From Flavobacterium psychroterrae (lineage in GTDB: Bacteria; Bacteroidota; Bacteroidia; Flavobacteriales; Flavobacteriaceae), in assembly GCF_018380615.1 (NCBI RefSeq), contig NZ_JAGYVZ010000028.1, positions 1 to 52,262 of the forward strand: DNA of 52,262 bases. Reading direction: 5' to 3'. Every line of letters starts with the position of its first letter. The first letter of the stretch is position 1. The position numbers were made by a program, and so were the translations under genes. Below the pieces are notes generated by a model. The model was not told the origin of the DNA, searched no databases, and was given only the letters and a program-made list of their open reading frames with translations. This document shows positions 51,106 through 52,262 of the stretch, in pieces.

Positions 51106-52119
51106 TTAATTTTTTAAAAGCCAATTTTGTATATCTTTAAAAACACTATCCCAATGATAAGTATCCTCAAGTTTGTTACCATTTTTATCTACTTCTTTTT
51201 TATTATAATTATGATCCAAATCTGGATAAACAAACATTTGTAAGTTGTTTTTTCTCAATAAAAAAGGAAGTAAGTCATTATTTAACGAACCAATATCCTC
51301 TGTACCATAAGTAACAAGAATAGGATTTTTAAATTGTAACAAACTTTCAAAGGAAAGTACACTATTGTAACTCATCTTATTATATACTTCATAGTCATTT
51401 TTATATTCTTCAATATTTTGAGGAATACTTTTAAAACTACGAATATCTTGTTCAATTTCTTTTTGAAGTAAACTATCCGAAGATATCGATAAGGTTTCTA
51501 TCCGGGATTTTAAAACGTATTCAGCTATTCTATTAAACGGATTTGCTGACATACAAACCAACTTAGCTATTTTTCTATTATTTTCAGAAAGTTTAGCCGC
51601 TACTCTATATCCTTCTGAATGACCAATAACAAATATCGAATTTTTTTGTACCCATTTCTGTTTATAAAGGTAGTTAAGAACAGATTTGGCTTGAAATGTC
51701 CTATATTTTAAATTGTCATTTTTAATAAATTCAATAGGAATCTCACCTTTTTTATTATAAAAACCTTCACTATCTTTTTCATATGAACCTACTAATGGAA
51801 TTCCATGTCTGGCAATAATAATGAAATTAAATTTCTTTAAATATTCTTCAATTTCAAAAGGAAATGCTGTAACGCTTGCTCCAGTTGAATCATGAAAAAT
51901 TATGGGTTTTGCTAATGATCCTTGTAAAAATAGAATTGTTGGTTTTTTTGTCTTTTTATCCGTATTTGTAGTCAGAAAAGAGATTGTATCTTTTTTTGAT
52001 ATAATATTTATTTTGTAAAAACCATTTTGATCAATATATTTATTCTCTTCACTTTGAGAAAATAAATTAAGATGGATTAAAAAGAATAGACTAGATAGTA
52101 ATTTTATTTTAAAAAGCAT
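51106..52119 (-). CDS. Secreted alpha/beta-hydrolase-like protein
   Basis: 337 residues with signal peptide MLFKIKLLSSLFFLIHLNLFSQ. It shows the alpha/beta-hydrolase plan: KPTILFLQGSLAKP strand and oxyanion region, nucleophile in VIGHSEGYRVAAKL (GxSxG with Ser about 170), Asp in LVTYGTEDIGS and His in VYPDLDHNYN. The triad is complete, so it is probably an active hydrolase (peptidase or esterase-like, related to S9 or dienelactone-hydrolase-type enzymes). It lies 190 bases upstream of the C39 exporter gene on the same strand; that gap has no gene or hairpin. Whether it belongs to the exporter's operon is unclear. Confidence 0.8.
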   Translation of the reverse strand: MLFKIKLLSSLFFLIHLNLFSQSEENKYIDQNGFYKINIISKKDTISFLTTNTDKKTKKPTILFLQGSLAKPIIFHDSTGASVTAFPFEIEEYLKKFNFIIIARHGIPLVGSYEKDSEGFYNKKGEIPIEFIKNDNLKYRTFQAKSVLNYLYKQKWVQKNSIFVIGHSEGYRVAAKLSENNRKIAKLVCMSANPFNRIAEYVLKSRIETLSISSDSLLQKEIEQDIRSFKSIPQNIEEYKNDYEVYNKMSYNSVLSFESLLQFKNPILVTYGTEDIGSLNNDLLPFLLRKNNLQMFVYPDLDHNYNKKEVDKNGNKLEDTYHWDSVFKDIQNWLLKN

Positions 52120-52262
52120 ATTGTTCTAATTCATTTCATTAATGTCCGATAAAAAATAAAACCAAAAGAATTTATTTCTTATATGTCTCATTGTCAGTGT
52201 TTTAATTTTTTATTATTGTATTTTTTTAAAAACAGGTTATAAAATAAATGATAGTTGTTCTG

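Noticed and set aside
52126..52191. 21-residue minus-strand ORF upstream of the hydrolase, considered as a possible exporter substrate
   Set aside because: It has no Gly-Gly site, no leader-like helix pattern and no partner, and is likely chance in AT-rich sequence.

Overview
The window is a stretch of chromosome from a low-GC Bacteroidota bacterium, most likely a Flavobacterium or a close relative. The evidence is gene content and signals: a fused MurF-alanine racemase, a DnaE polymerase with a proofreading exonuclease fused to its N-terminus, an RRM/RGG RNA-binding protein, an S16 protein with a long Ala/Glu tail, a TonB-dependent receptor with an N-terminal carboxypeptidase-like domain, lipoproteins and secreted proteins with typical flavobacterial signal peptides, and repeated matches to the Bacteroidetes -7 promoter motif TAnnTTTG. 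No tRNA, rRNA, CRISPR array, insertion sequence or prophage is visible.

Layout. 1-6000: a candidate structured RNA with a strong terminator, a lipoprotein with a triplicated His/Cys motif, an NTF2-like secreted protein, amtB, trmB, a LysE-type exporter and an alkyltransferase-like DNA repair protein. 6000-13900: a two-component system (sigma-54-dependent NtrC-type regulator and histidine kinase) divergent from an adaptor/ATPase/permease export operon. The gap between them carries three GTTC-N5/6-GAAC palindromes and a sigma-54-type promoter, so it looks like one regulatory unit. 13900-25200: L,D-transpeptidase, an Fe-S maturation group (mrp, nifU-like, ferredoxin), a SUKH-like protein, asd, mscL, murF-alr, a PAP2-like membrane protein and a beta-barrel protein. 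25400-32900: a His-rich small protein with a TonB receptor (probably metal uptake), prolyl oligopeptidase, a Gfo/Idh/MocA oxidoreductase and an outer-membrane barrel. 33000-43400: dnaE, then leuC-leuD-leuA-leuB preceded by a 670-base leader with two short candidate leader ORFs. 43400-52262: RRM protein, small lipoprotein, rpsP-rimM-trmN6, a decayed S41 peptidase, a C39-peptidase ABC exporter with its HlyD partner, and a secreted alpha/beta hydrolase cut off from any further context by the window edge.

Many gaps between genes are filled with dispersed, imperfect inverted repeats of several sequence families (GCCACGAATT..., GCCACAGATTAAAA..., CGCAGATTT..., TTAATCGCGCAAAG..., ACCATATAAG..., CCCGATAGCTATCGGG, TAGTCCCTACGGGACA). 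They are often nested inside one another. They occur between genes and even inside operons, and in several places they lie just upstream of a gene and confuse start-codon choice.

The most interesting items are the leu leader peptides, the sigma-54-controlled export operon with a 23-residue membrane micro-ORF, the triplicated HGxPGHRCDI lipoprotein, the candidate flavo-1-like RNA, the nested palindromes, and the deletion-scarred peptidase beside a double-glycine-type exporter. No wholly new multi-gene system can be demonstrated from this sequence alone.
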